The notes under the pieces: model-generated
Databases searched by the model: none
Told to the model about the DNA's origin: nothing
The model's input: only the letters and a program-made list of their open reading frames with translations
Part shown: positions 1 to 9,373 of the stretch, piece after piece
Layout of the letters: each line of letters opens with the position of its first letter
Position numbering within the stretch: the first letter of the stretch is position 1
Translations under genes and position numbers: made by a program
From: Arthrobacter sp. cf158
GTDB taxonomy: Bacteria; Actinomycetota; Actinomycetes; Actinomycetales; Micrococcaceae
Assembly (NCBI RefSeq): GCF_900106835.1
Contig: NZ_FNNR01000001.1
Coordinates: 533,182-597,181, forward strand
Direction: 5' to 3'
DNA length: 64,000 nt

Positions 1-75
1 GAGGGCAGCCACCCGGGCTGGTTCGTCAAGTCCACCACCGTGGACATTTACGGTGCCCGTCCCGGCGGCTGCTAG
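1..75 (+). CDS. C-terminal tail of an unidentified upstream protein (partial)
   Basis: Frame 1 is open from the window edge to a TAG at 73-75 and encodes 24 residues ending in TVDIYGARPGGC. It lies 56 bp upstream of the MoxR gene on the same strand. In related actinobacteria a large secreted or membrane-anchored protein with fibronectin/Ig-like repeats often precedes moxR-DUF58-transglutaminase clusters, and this tail could belong to one. That is inference from context; the fragment is too short to identify. Confidence 0.55.
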   Translation, partial: EGSHPGWFVKSTTVDIYGARPGGC

Positions 76-131
76 GCCATGACATCAACAACTTCATTCG
101 AAACCCCCACCACAAGGAACAGGATCAACCG

Positions 132-1103
132 ATGACCATGACAAACGAGCAAGCCGTATGGTTTGCAGAAACGTTCGAGAAGCTCGTGGCCAACGTGGGC
201 AAGGCTGTCCTCGGCAAGGAACACGTCATTCGGCTGACCTTCACCGCGATGCTGGCAGAGGGCCACGTCCTGTTTGAGGATGCACCGGGCACGGGCAAGA
301 CCTCGCTGGCCCGCGCGTTGGCCGCAACGGTTCAGGGTTCGCATAACCGCATTCAGTTCACTCCTGACCTCCTGCCGTCCGACGTAACGGGTGTCACCAT
401 CTACGACCAAAAGACCCAGAAGTTTGAGTTCCACAAGGGTCCGGTGTTCAACAACATCGTCCTGGCCGATGAAATCAACCGTGCCTCCCCGAAGACCCAG
501 TCAGCTTTGTTGGAGGTCATGGAGGAATCCAGGGTGACCGTGGATGGGACCACCTACGAGGCAGGCCGCCCGTTCATGGTGCTGGCAACCCAGAACCCGA
601 TCGAACAAGCCGGTACCTACCGCCTGCCCGAGGCGCAGCTGGACCGCTTCCTGATCAAGACGTCCATTGGCTACCCGGACCACGCCTCCACAGTTCGCCT
701 GCTCGGTGGAGCGAATCTCAAGGACCGGTCCAAGGAACTCACCCCGCTGATCACCACGCAGGCAGTGGCGGACATGGCGGACCTCGCAGCCACAACCCAC
801 GTGGACACTGCCGTGCTTGAGTACATTTCCCGCCTGTGCGAGGAGACCCGCAATGCGGCGGAAACCCGTCTTGGTGTCTCCGTTCGTGGTGCACTTGCCA
901 TGGTTCGCGCCGCCAAGGTGTGGGCAGCGGGTCAGGGCAGGAACTTCGTGCTCCCGGACGACATCAAGGAACTGGCGCCGGTGGTCTGGACGCACCGTTT
1001 GGTGATGGATCCGGAAGCCGAATTCTCCGGAGCCACCCCCGACGTTGTCCTCAACCGGGTCCTGGCAGACGTCGCTGCCCCGCAGCAACGCGCCAGCGCC
1101 TAG
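132..1103 (+). CDS. MoxR-family AAA+ ATPase
   Basis: This 323-residue protein is a MoxR-type AAA+ ATPase, a class of chaperone-like ATPases that help mature or activate partner complexes. Visible motifs are Walker A APGTGKTS (residues 51-58), Walker B with DEIN (113-116), sensor 1 ATQNPIEQ (152-159) and the C-terminal lid. An AAGGA-like ribosome site lies shortly upstream; a second ATG two codons in (138) is an alternative start. The gene opens a co-directional run with a DUF58 protein and a transglutaminase-fold protein, the classic MoxR partner set. The substrate is not known; the family call is firm. Confidence 0.95.
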   Translation: MTMTNEQAVWFAETFEKLVANVGKAVLGKEHVIRLTFTAMLAEGHVLFEDAPGTGKTSLARALAATVQGSHNRIQFTPDLLPSDVTGVTIYDQKTQKFEFHKGPVFNNIVLADEINRASPKTQSALLEVMEESRVTVDGTTYEAGRPFMVLATQNPIEQAGTYRLPEAQLDRFLIKTSIGYPDHASTVRLLGGANLKDRSKELTPLITTQAVADMADLAATTHVDTAVLEYISRLCEETRNAAETRLGVSVRGALAMVRAAKVWAAGQGRNFVLPDDIKELAPVVWTHRLVMDPEAEFSGATPDVVLNRVLADVAAPQQRASA

Positions 1104-1162
1104 GCAAGCCCGGCAACGCGTCATCTCCGCACCTGCACCCCAGCCCTAACAAAGGTCCCCAT

Positions 1163-2575
1163 ATGTCCTCCAGCACACCCCCGAACAGGGCTGCTGATTC
1201 GCTCAAGCGCGCTGCGTCCGCACTTGGCGGCACGCTGCGCAGCCTGCGTGGCTCCGGCGGCGACGCCGGCAAACGTTCCACACGCCCAGGAAAGCCCGGA
1301 AGTCCAGGCAAATCCGGCACCCTTCGCCCCGCCGCAGTCTGGGCCGAAGCGGCTGGAACAGCCCGGGAAGCCCTTTCGCCGGCATGGCGCACAGTCCGGG
1401 CCGCGTGGCTGAAATTCGTCTGGCCCGTCCTGTCCGTGGTGAGCCTGCTGGGCTGGGTGGTCCTTGCCGCGGCGATCGGGCTGTGGTGGGCAGGGCAGGC
1501 CTGGGGCTGGCAAGAGGCGAAGTCGGCGGCCATGGTGGCGTTCCTTCTGTTCGTCCTGGCCATTGCATTCATCGTGGGCCGTTCGGCGTACGGTGTGGTC
1601 CTGGACCTCGCCCGTACCCGCGTGGCGGTGGGTGATGACGCCGTGGGCAGCATTGCGGTCTCCAACGTGTCCACCCGGCCGCTGCTTCCTGCTTCACTGG
1701 AGCTCCCCGTCGGTGCCAATACGGCCGTTTTCCATCTGCCCCGCATGAAACCGGCCCAGGTGCATGAGGACCTCTTCACCATTCCGACGGCACGCCGTGC
1801 CGTGATCGTGGTGGGCCCGGTCCGCTCCGTTCGCGCAGATCCTCTCCACCTGCTGCGCCGCCGCGTGATGTGGACTGAGCCAGTGGACCTGTACGTTCAT
1901 CCCCGCACGGTGTCGTTGGGTAGCTCGGCAGCAGGCTTCATCCGGGACCTTGAAGGCATGCCCACCACAGAGCTTTCAAGCGCCGATGTGTCCTTCCACG
2001 CCCTTCGGGACTATGTGCCCGGAGATGATCGGCGCCACATCCACTGGAAAACGACGGCACGCACCAACAAGCTCATGGTCCGCCAATTCGAAGAGACCCG
2101 CCGGGCACACCTGGCCATTTCGCTGTCCATCAATACGGACGAGTACAGCTCCGAGCCGGAATTCGAGATGGCAATCTCCGTGGCCGCGTCCATCGGCCGC
2201 CAAGCCATCCGCGAACAGCGCGAGTTGGACGTCCTGACCCAGAAGGGTCCGCTCCGCTGCGAAACCGGCCGTAACCTCCTGGACGACACCACAAGGATTG
2301 TCGGGGCACCCATGCGGAAGACCGCCGTCGACCTCGCCCGGACGTTGTCGGACACCGTCCCCAACGCCTCCGTGGTGTTCTTTGTGGTGGGCAGCCACGT
2401 GACCGCCACACAGCTGCGCTCTGCGGCTGCGTCCGTCCCTCCCGGCGTCCGGAGCCTCGCGGTCCGTGTTCAACCCGGAGCGGCGCCGTCGAGGGCCAAC
2501 ATCGCTGACCTGACGGTCCTCACGGTTGGTGACCTGGACGATCTTGCCATTGTTCTTCGAAAGGCGGCAGCATGA
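1163..2575 (+). CDS. DUF58 domain protein, membrane anchored
   Basis: This 470-residue protein has a basic, Ser/Gly-rich N-terminal tail of about 80 residues, two membrane segments (about 86-117 and 122-140) and a C-terminal cytosolic DUF58 region. The DUF58 hallmark RDYVPGDDRRHIHWKTTAR is clear. The start at 1163 is chosen because AAAGG sits 7 bases upstream; longer readings of this frame run back through the moxR coding region and are implausible. DUF58 proteins carry a vWA-like fold and are typically encoded next to MoxR, which is thought to act on them. The stop overlaps the next gene by 4 bases (ATGA), so the two are probably translationally coupled. Confidence 0.92.
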   Translation: MSSSTPPNRAADSLKRAASALGGTLRSLRGSGGDAGKRSTRPGKPGSPGKSGTLRPAAVWAEAAGTAREALSPAWRTVRAAWLKFVWPVLSVVSLLGWVVLAAAIGLWWAGQAWGWQEAKSAAMVAFLLFVLAIAFIVGRSAYGVVLDLARTRVAVGDDAVGSIAVSNVSTRPLLPASLELPVGANTAVFHLPRMKPAQVHEDLFTIPTARRAVIVVGPVRSVRADPLHLLRRRVMWTEPVDLYVHPRTVSLGSSAAGFIRDLEGMPTTELSSADVSFHALRDYVPGDDRRHIHWKTTARTNKLMVRQFEETRRAHLAISLSINTDEYSSEPEFEMAISVAASIGRQAIREQRELDVLTQKGPLRCETGRNLLDDTTRIVGAPMRKTAVDLARTLSDTVPNASVVFFVVGSHVTATQLRSAAASVPPGVRSLAVRVQPGAAPSRANIADLTVLTVGDLDDLAIVLRKAAA

Positions 2576-5049
2576 GTACCGCGCCGAACCTGCGCGTACG
2601 CCCCCGCGCCGCCAAGCCCGCCAGCCGCGCCACCAGCGGATCAATGTTCGCTGATGGACGCCCCTTATGGCACTTCGCCGTCGACTGCGGCGCGCTGGTG
2701 GTCCTGCTGTTCCTGGGTGTTCTGGGTTTCAGCCTGAGTTTCGGGGGAGACCCGCACTATCTGGTGGCCGGCCTGGGCGGTGTGTTGCTGGGGCTGGGCA
2801 TCGCCGTCCTGAACGCCCACCTCCGCCTGGGACTGCTGATCACGGCCGCCCTGGCCTTCGGCGCCTACATGCTGTTCGGTTCCGCCCTGGCGGTGCCGGA
2901 CTCGGCCGTCCTCGGCTTCCTGCCCAGCCTTGATTCGCTGCGGACCCTTCTGCTGGGTGTGGTGTTCTCGTGGAAGGACATGCTGACCGTAGGGGTGCCG
3001 GTGGGCACGGCCAACGGCATGCTCATTGTGCCGTTCCTCAGTTCATTGCTCACGGCGCTTTCCGCCGGCCTGCTGACATGGCGCCTGAAGAGTCCTTACT
3101 GGCCGTTGCTTCCCGTGCTGGTTCTCTTCGTGACGGGTATTGCGTTCAGCACCAACGCAGGCTTCCTCACCGTAGAGCGCGGCGTCTCACTGACCATCGT
3201 CTCGATTGTCTGGGCGACCTTCCGTCGGGACGTCCTCCGCCAACGGAGCACCAAGACAGTTTCTGCCAACCGGCCGGATTCCGACGCCGGTGCTGCGCGC
3301 CGCGGCCAACTCCGGCGCCTGGGGACTGCTGCAGCCGTGATCGCCGTTGCAGTCGGCGTCACCGCCATTGCATCTCCGCTGGTCTCTGCCGGCGACGACC
3401 GGAAGGTGCTGCGCAACACGATCGTCCCGCCGTTCGATCCGCGGGACTACATCACGCCCCTGGCCAGTTTCCGAAACTTCGTCAAGGACGAGAAGGACAG
3501 CACGCTGTTCACGGTCAAGGGCCTGCCCAAGGATGCCCGTGTCCGGCTGGCGGCGCTGGATGCCTTTAACGGGCTGAACTACACCATGGACCCCAACAGC
3601 TCCGGCAACTTCAGCAAGGTTGGCGATGCCCGCTCGCTGAACACGTTGGCTGACACCGGGAGCCCCTTGAAGGGCACCAACTACGCGCTGGACATCACCA
3701 TCGAGGACTACCAGGGCTATTTTGTCCCAGGCGGACGGCACACCACCGGGATGAGCTTCGCTGATACCTCCGGTGCGGCATCCGGTCTCTATTTCAACGC
3801 AGGAACTGACACCGCAGTCACCACCAAAGGCATGGCCAAGGGGGACAATTACACGGTCCAGGTCTCCGACCCCGGGACGCTGGAACACGGCCAGCTGACG
3901 CAGTACGACTTCGCGAAGCTGACGCTGCCGGAGGCAGAAGAAGTGCCACCGATCGTCGCCTCGCAGGCCAACGAGCTTTCGGCCGATGCACCCACGGCCA
4001 TTGACCGTGTACGGCAGATTGAAGCGCATTTCCAGAAGAGTGGTGCTTTCAGTAATGGCTTGGTGACCGAGGGGCAGCTTCCCAGCCTCCCCGGGCACAG
4101 CGCGGCCCGCGTCCGCAATATGCTCTCCGCCAAGCAGATGCTGGGTGACGACGAGCAGTACGCCGTGTCCATGTCCCTGATGCTGCGCCATTTGGGCATT
4201 CCGTCCCGTGTGGTTATGGGCTTCTACCCGGATCCCAAGAGCCCTGAAAACGGTGCCGGGGACATCAAGATCACCGGTAAGGACGTGCACGCCTGGGTCG
4301 AGGTGGCTTTCGACCGCGTTGGCTGGGTGTCCTTCGATCCCACCCCACCCAAGGACAACGTCCCCATTCCTCCGGACCCGGAGAACAAATCCAAGCCCAA
4401 GCCGCAGGTCCTGCAGCCGCCGCCCCCGCCGCAGGAACCCGCAGACCTGCCGCCGGACTCCACACCGGACGCTTTGGACGCTGACGAGAAGAAGAACAAC
4501 CCCTGGCTCTTCTGGGGTCCGCTGCTGGCAGCCATTGGAGTTGCGCTGATTCCGTTGGGGATCCTGGCGTTGCCGCTGCTGCTCATCATTCTGTTGAAAG
4601 CACGACGCCGGAAGTCGCGTTTCCGTGATGGACACCCCGCCCAGCGGGTAGGCGGCGGTTGGAACGAAGTGATCAGCCTCGCTACCGACATGGGTGCCTC
4701 GATTGACACCAAGTCCACACGGCGGGAATCCGCCACGGTCCTGGCCGATGCCTTCCCAACTGCCGGCACCACCACAACGATGCTCGCGCACCGGGCCGAC
4801 GCCGCAGTATTCGGCGCTGGCCAGCCCAGCGAGGACGAGGTGAAGGAGTACTGGGAGATCGTGGACTCCTCGCTGGAAGACATCACTGGCAGCGTTGGTT
4901 TCTGGAAGCGGCAGCAAGCACGCTTCTCTCCTCGATCACTTCTTTCGGACGGCAGGGCAGCCTTGCGCCGCCGTGATCAGGCACCCACCGATCCTGGAAA
5001 ACGAGGCTTCCGCTTGCCGTTCAAGAAGGACACACCAGATGAACAGTGA
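2572..5049 (+). CDS. TgpA-like membrane protein with a transglutaminase fold lacking the catalytic Cys
   Basis: This 825-residue protein has about six N-terminal membrane segments (residues 25-270), an extracytoplasmic region with a transglutaminase-like core (about 465-595), a Pro-rich linker, a further membrane segment (about 645-670) and a cytosolic tail. In the core, the usual G-x-C-E-x-Y/F-A signature reads GDDEQYA, so the nucleophilic Cys position is Asp527. The His (H573 in VHAWVEV) and Asp (D589 in SFDPTPP) of the triad remain. The fold call is firm, but transamidase or protease activity is doubtful. It overlaps DUF58 by 4 bases and the next gene by 11, consistent with one MoxR-DUF58-TGase complex. 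Confidence 0.9.
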   Translation: MSTAPNLRVRPRAAKPASRATSGSMFADGRPLWHFAVDCGALVVLLFLGVLGFSLSFGGDPHYLVAGLGGVLLGLGIAVLNAHLRLGLLITAALAFGAYMLFGSALAVPDSAVLGFLPSLDSLRTLLLGVVFSWKDMLTVGVPVGTANGMLIVPFLSSLLTALSAGLLTWRLKSPYWPLLPVLVLFVTGIAFSTNAGFLTVERGVSLTIVSIVWATFRRDVLRQRSTKTVSANRPDSDAGAARRGQLRRLGTAAAVIAVAVGVTAIASPLVSAGDDRKVLRNTIVPPFDPRDYITPLASFRNFVKDEKDSTLFTVKGLPKDARVRLAALDAFNGLNYTMDPNSSGNFSKVGDARSLNTLADTGSPLKGTNYALDITIEDYQGYFVPGGRHTTGMSFADTSGAASGLYFNAGTDTAVTTKGMAKGDNYTVQVSDPGTLEHGQLTQYDFAKLTLPEAEEVPPIVASQANELSADAPTAIDRVRQIEAHFQKSGAFSNGLVTEGQLPSLPGHSAARVRNMLSAKQMLGDDEQYAVSMSLMLRHLGIPSRVVMGFYPDPKSPENGAGDIKITGKDVHAWVEVAFDRVGWVSFDPTPPKDNVPIPPDPENKSKPKPQVLQPPPPPQEPADLPPDSTPDALDADEKKNNPWLFWGPLLAAIGVALIPLGILALPLLLIILLKARRRKSRFRDGHPAQRVGGGWNEVISLATDMGASIDTKSTRRESATVLADAFPTAGTTTTMLAHRADAAVFGAGQPSEDEVKEYWEIVDSSLEDITGSVGFWKRQQARFSPRSLLSDGRAALRRRDQAPTDPGKRGFRLPFKKDTPDEQ

Positions 5050-6559
5050 GACGGAACTTTGCCCGGCCTGCCGGCACGCGGTCCGTCCGGGGGCAGCGTT
5101 CTGCACCCAATGCGGGTCTCCATTGAGCAACCGCGGGGCCCGCAAGGAGGGCAATATCAACCACGCCCAGCGGGCCGCGCAGGAGTTCGCAACCCGGCAG
5201 GGACTGCCCGATCCCGGTAGTATCGCGGTAGTGTCGGCGCCGGTACAGCCGACGCATCCGGGAACAACAACAATGCCGGACCGAAGGCAGGGGCCAGGGG
5301 GAGGGACCACTATGACCACCAAGCTCGAGTTGGTGCCCGCAACTGCGGGGAAGCGCCTTGGCGCAGCCGTCCTTGACTGGCTGGGTCCAGTTGCCGTCCT
5401 TGCCACCACCTTCGCCATTGGGATTGCCGGCATTACGCAAACCCGCCGGAACGGCTTCATCGTCTACGACACAGGCCTGTTGGTCCTCTTGGGCAGCATC
5501 GGCCTTGGCGTCACAGTGGTGTACACCGTGGTGCTCCTGGCACTTGAAGCAAAGACCGGAATTACCGTTGGCAACAAGCTCATGGGGATCCGCAGTTCAG
5601 ACGCCGATGGCTATGCGCCCGGAGCAGGGGCAGTGTTTGTCCGCGGAATAGTTACCGGGGGCCTCCTGCTTCTCGGCGGGATTGTTTCCGTGATTCTTTC
5701 CGCGCTGGGTTTGATTGGCCTGGTGTTGTTCATCGGGCTGCCGCTGATGGTCCTCGGAGTCGTCTGGGCCATCCTTGTGGTGGTATCCAACGCGTGGGAC
5801 AAGAACGGCAAACTGCGTGGTTGGCAGGATAAAGCCGCCAAGTCGCTGATGTTTGACGTCAATGCCGGACGCAACCCCGTGACGACCGGCGGTATCCAAG
5901 GTCCTTACAGCTTTGCGCCGATGGACCTCCCGCCGGTGCAACCCGTCGCCTCTCCGGTTCCCTCAGCTTCTGCACACGGCGCATCGCCGGCCATACGCAC
6001 ACAGGCCGCAGCTGTGGCCACCGCCGCGCCGGCTCCGCAGCCTTCGCATGACCCCAACCAATGGCGCCCACCAACGGCACCGCGCCGGGCGTCGGTCCCG
6101 CCACAGCCGGCACCTGTGATCCCGCCGGCCGCTGCCGTGATCCCACCGCCGGCCGCTGCCGTGATCCCGGCGCACCCGGATGACGATATTGAGCGCACCC
6201 AGATGCGTCCCGGCACCGCACGGGCCCAGGCTGTCCTGCGAATCCGCATTGACGACGGCCAGGATGTCCAATTGGGCGGCTCGGTCCTTCTGGGCCGAAA
6301 CCCCTCAGCGCAGGCCGGGGAGCAAGTAGAGCAGTTACTTCCCGTCTCTGATCCGGGCAGGTCCATCTCCAAAACGCACCTGCACCTGCGTGTAGAGGGC
6401 GACGGCGTCTGGGTCACTGACCGCAACTCCACCAACGGCAGCGCCGTCACTACGCCCGACGGCCTCCAGACGCGACTCCATCCGGGCGAAGCTGTTTTGG
6501 TCCGTCCCGGTTCCACCGTTCACTTTGGGGACCGTTCCTTCCACCTAGGACAAGCATGA
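5039..6559 (+). CDS. Zinc-ribbon, RDD membrane and FHA domain protein
   Basis: This 506-residue protein starts with a CPAC...CTQC zinc ribbon (C8, C11, C22, C25). An RDD-type membrane domain of four or five hydrophobic segments follows (about 100-270), then a long Ala/Pro linker with a repeated AAAVIPP unit and a C-terminal FHA domain (about 400-500) with the signature GRNP...S-SKTHL...DRNSTNGS. The start at 5039 overlaps the transglutaminase gene by 11 bases and places the zinc ribbon at the N-terminus. FHA domains bind phosphothreonine, so this is likely a membrane partner of the kinase at 9370. A candidate phospho-site, IERTQMR (T387), lies just before the FHA domain. Confidence 0.9.
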   Translation: MNSETELCPACRHAVRPGAAFCTQCGSPLSNRGARKEGNINHAQRAAQEFATRQGLPDPGSIAVVSAPVQPTHPGTTTMPDRRQGPGGGTTMTTKLELVPATAGKRLGAAVLDWLGPVAVLATTFAIGIAGITQTRRNGFIVYDTGLLVLLGSIGLGVTVVYTVVLLALEAKTGITVGNKLMGIRSSDADGYAPGAGAVFVRGIVTGGLLLLGGIVSVILSALGLIGLVLFIGLPLMVLGVVWAILVVVSNAWDKNGKLRGWQDKAAKSLMFDVNAGRNPVTTGGIQGPYSFAPMDLPPVQPVASPVPSASAHGASPAIRTQAAAVATAAPAPQPSHDPNQWRPPTAPRRASVPPQPAPVIPPAAAVIPPPAAAVIPAHPDDDIERTQMRPGTARAQAVLRIRIDDGQDVQLGGSVLLGRNPSAQAGEQVEQLLPVSDPGRSISKTHLHLRVEGDGVWVTDRNSTNGSAVTTPDGLQTRLHPGEAVLVRPGSTVHFGDRSFHLGQA

Positions 6560-7476
6560 ACTCACAGTCGGCCAGCCCTGCCAACGCCGAAGCCGGTGCG
6601 GGCGCAACTTCCTTCCGTCTCAGTTACGGGTATGGGACGGACCGCGGCCTTCGACGCGAACTGAATGAAGACTCCTTCATCGCCGCGGACCCCGTCTTTG
6701 CGGTCGCTGACGGCATGGGCGGTCACGAGGCCGGCGAGATTGCCAGTGGGATGTGTGTCCGGACCTTGGGCAGTGCCCCGGAACTCTCGGCGGGTGTGCG
6801 GACGGCATCCGCTGCGGACTTGCAGGCATGCCTGTTGAAGGCCGATGCGGGTATCCGCAAGGCTACGGGAGCACGGGCGGGAACCACGTTGTCCGGTGTT
6901 GTGGTGGTTGAGCAGATGGGCCTGCCGTACTGGCTGGTCATGAATATTGGCGATTCCAGGACGTACCGGCTCAGCCAGGGCGAGTTCACCCAAGTCAGCG
7001 TTGACCACTCCGAGGTCCAGGAACTGGTTGATTCCGGTGACATCACGGCCGAGCAAGCAGCCGTCCACCCCCGCCGCCACGTAGTCACCCGTGCGTTGGG
7101 CACGGGCGACGAGACCGAAGCCGATTTCTGGTTGCTTCCCATCCAGGAAGGTGACCGGATCATGGTCTGCTCGGATGGCCTCAATGGCGAACTGGGGGAT
7201 GACCACATGTTCCGGATCCTCAGCACCGTGGCTCACCCCCAGGATGCCGTGGACGCGCTGATCCAGGCTGCCCTGCGCAGCGGCGGCCGCGACAACGTCA
7301 CGGTGATTGTGGTTGATGCCAAGAACGTCTTGAACGACGCCGGTATCGCCACCACTGCGCCGCGCCCGGAAGTTGGGTCCGAGGTTGAGGAGGACACGCT
7401 TCCCAGGGCCTGGGTGAATGGTACGGACGATGCGTCGGAAAACGGCCGTGAGGAAGGCATCGATGGCAAGCAGTAA
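6556..7476 (+). CDS. PP2C-family serine/threonine protein phosphatase
   Basis: This 306-residue soluble protein has the metal-dependent PP2C motifs: NEDS (37-40), ADGMGGHEAGE (51-61), the central RVTRALG-like region, CSDGLNGEL and the C-terminal GRDNVTVIVVD. Such enzymes dephosphorylate Ser/Thr residues using two Mn/Mg ions, and in actinobacteria they usually oppose a PknB-type kinase. The kinase is encoded two genes downstream, so the two are the likely writer and eraser of this cluster. It overlaps the upstream gene by 4 bases. An acidic C-terminal tail (EEDTLPR) is not part of the catalytic domain. Confidence 0.95.
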   Translation: MNSQSASPANAEAGAGATSFRLSYGYGTDRGLRRELNEDSFIAADPVFAVADGMGGHEAGEIASGMCVRTLGSAPELSAGVRTASAADLQACLLKADAGIRKATGARAGTTLSGVVVVEQMGLPYWLVMNIGDSRTYRLSQGEFTQVSVDHSEVQELVDSGDITAEQAAVHPRRHVVTRALGTGDETEADFWLLPIQEGDRIMVCSDGLNGELGDDHMFRILSTVAHPQDAVDALIQAALRSGGRDNVTVIVVDAKNVLNDAGIATTAPRPEVGSEVEEDTLPRAWVNGTDDASENGREEGIDGKQ

Positions 7477-9373
7477 CCCCCTGTGGCGCACCCGCTACCA
7501 GCAGGGCGAGTGGTTTGCTGTGATCCGCAACGGAACAGTGGTGCTCCTCGGCCCGGACACGCCACATGCACTGATCGATGCGGTCTGGGAGCTTTTGGCA
7601 TCCTCACCTGAAGCGCACGAGGTTCTCCACGAGGTAACGGATGCCTTCGGCGTTTCGCTGAGCCGCATCCCTCCGTTCGGCATCATCGATTCCAAGGACG
7701 GACTGCGGGTATTCCTCCGTGGCGATCTGGACCTGGCGGTCCAGTCGGAGACGGGCGAAGAAAAGTTGACGGGTCGGGACGTCACTACGTGGACCGAACG
7801 CCGGCTCGCCGGTGCTGCATCGTTCAGCCTCCGCATTGGTGGCACCACTGCGTCCGGGACTCCTGTGAAAACACTCCCGTTGAACAGCCTGCCCTTGGTG
7901 GAAGGCGTCGTTTTGCTGGCATCGCTCGACGCTGCCGCCCGCGGACACGACCACCACGACGCTACTCCGGCCATCCAGTCCGCGGGTGTTTCCACCGTGG
8001 AGCCGGAACCGGCGGTGCCCGGCCCGGTTTCCGGGCGGGTGTCCGACGAGACCATGATCGGCTATGCGGAGGCAGACCTGGGCCTGACCATCGCGCCGGG
8101 CCACCTGGGCTACGCCGCCGACGAGTCAGCAGCCCCGGAGGAGCCCGCCTCAGACGAGCCTTCTCCGGAGGAGCCTGCCTCAGGCGAGTACTCTCCGGAG
8201 GCGCCGGCCTCAGATGAGCATTCTCCCGGGGAACGTGCAGCGGTGAAGGCTCCAGTGGAATCCGCTGCGGGGGAACGCGCCGCGGAGGATCTTGCCGCCC
8301 TTGAGCCTCCTGCTTTAGAGGTGCCGGTCGTGGAAAACACATCGGAGACGCCCGAGGTTTCGGTCCACACGAGCACCACCGATCCACTGGTTCCGTCACT
8401 GGAGAACACCACCAACTATGACCACTTGTGGGACAAAACGGTGATGCGCACCATCGAAGATGCGGCCGTCCGCCTGCAGGACGAGTCCGAGGACCATGAG
8501 GGCCCCGCTCCCAAAGAGCCGGATGCCCCTCCATCCAAAGAGCCGGACGCCCCTGTGTCGGCGCCGGCGTATGCCGTGCCGGAATCCGGACCGGCACCCA
8601 GCCCGGCGACGCCTCCTGCACCGGCTCCCGCGTCGGCCCCGGCTGATGGCCTGATCGACTCCCTTCCGTGGCTGCGCAGCACTCAAGCCGCACCCGAAGC
8701 CGGGAACTCCACGGCTGGTTCTCCGCTCAAGCCGGCAGCCGATCCGGCGCCCCAGCTGCCCTCCGCCTGGCCACCATCACTGTCCCAGGCTCCTTCACCG
8801 GTCCACGCTGTGGACGAGGATTCGGATCATGACGGCCAGACGATCATGAAAAGCGTCCTTCCCTTGGACGATCATGGTGCCGACACTCCTGCGCCACCAT
8901 CTGCGGCAGTCAACGGACCCAGCGTTTTGGCGAGGGTGTGTTCCCAAGGGCACGCCAACCCGCCCACCTACCCCCAGTGCTCGGTATGCGGCACGGCCCT
9001 GTCAGGCGATGCAGAGCAGGTTCCGCGTCCGCGGCTGGGCCGGATGCGGCTTTCCACGGGTGAGCTGATCGATCTCGATCAGTCGCTCATCATCGGCCGG
9101 CAGCCCTCCGTATCCCGGGTCCAAGGTGGCACCATGCCACGGCTGGTCCAGGTGGAGAGTCCCGGTGGAGACATCTCCCGCTCCCACGTTGAAGTCCGGC
9201 TGGAAGGGTGGCACGTGATGCTGTGTGATCTGAAAGCAACCAACGGCACCGTGCTCATCCGGGAGGGCCAGGCACCCCGCAGGCTCGCCCAAAACGAAAT
9301 GGCCATTTTGCTTGATGGCGATATCGCAGAACTGGGTGACGATATTTCATTGCGTTTCGAGGAGATTCTTTGA
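7463..9373 (+). CDS. Zinc-ribbon and FHA domain protein with a long acidic/Pro linker
   Basis: The start at 7463 is supported by AGGAAGG 5 bases upstream and a 14-base overlap with the phosphatase gene. The 636-residue product has an unassigned N-terminal domain (1-160), then a long low-complexity linker. Part of the linker is a repeated EEPAS-D/G-E-x-SPE unit of about 11 residues (DNA about 8138-8235). A Cys-x(2)-Gly-His...Cys-x2-Cys zinc ribbon (about 490-515) and a C-terminal FHA domain (GRQPSVSRV...ISRSHVEV...KATNGT) follow. Three Thr motifs (ETMIG T197, KTVMR T326, QTIMK T460) lie in the linker and look like kinase/FHA docking sites. No membrane segment is seen. Confidence 0.85.
   Translation: MASSNPLWRTRYQQGEWFAVIRNGTVVLLGPDTPHALIDAVWELLASSPEAHEVLHEVTDAFGVSLSRIPPFGIIDSKDGLRVFLRGDLDLAVQSETGEEKLTGRDVTTWTERRLAGAASFSLRIGGTTASGTPVKTLPLNSLPLVEGVVLLASLDAAARGHDHHDATPAIQSAGVSTVEPEPAVPGPVSGRVSDETMIGYAEADLGLTIAPGHLGYAADESAAPEEPASDEPSPEEPASGEYSPEAPASDEHSPGERAAVKAPVESAAGERAAEDLAALEPPALEVPVVENTSETPEVSVHTSTTDPLVPSLENTTNYDHLWDKTVMRTIEDAAVRLQDESEDHEGPAPKEPDAPPSKEPDAPVSAPAYAVPESGPAPSPATPPAPAPASAPADGLIDSLPWLRSTQAAPEAGNSTAGSPLKPAADPAPQLPSAWPPSLSQAPSPVHAVDEDSDHDGQTIMKSVLPLDDHGADTPAPPSAAVNGPSVLARVCSQGHANPPTYPQCSVCGTALSGDAEQVPRPRLGRMRLSTGELIDLDQSLIIGRQPSVSRVQGGTMPRLVQVESPGGDISRSHVEVRLEGWHVMLCDLKATNGTVLIREGQAPRRLAQNEMAILLDGDIAELGDDISLRFEEIL

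Noticed and set aside
836..1162. N-terminal extension of the DUF58 protein into the moxR gene
   Set aside because: It would overlap moxR by over 260 bases; ATG 1163 has a good AAAGG site and begins at a sensible N-terminus.
3187..4917. 576-residue open frame opposite the transglutaminase gene
   Set aside because: It is a shadow of a conserved coding region on the plus strand, with no recognisable domain.
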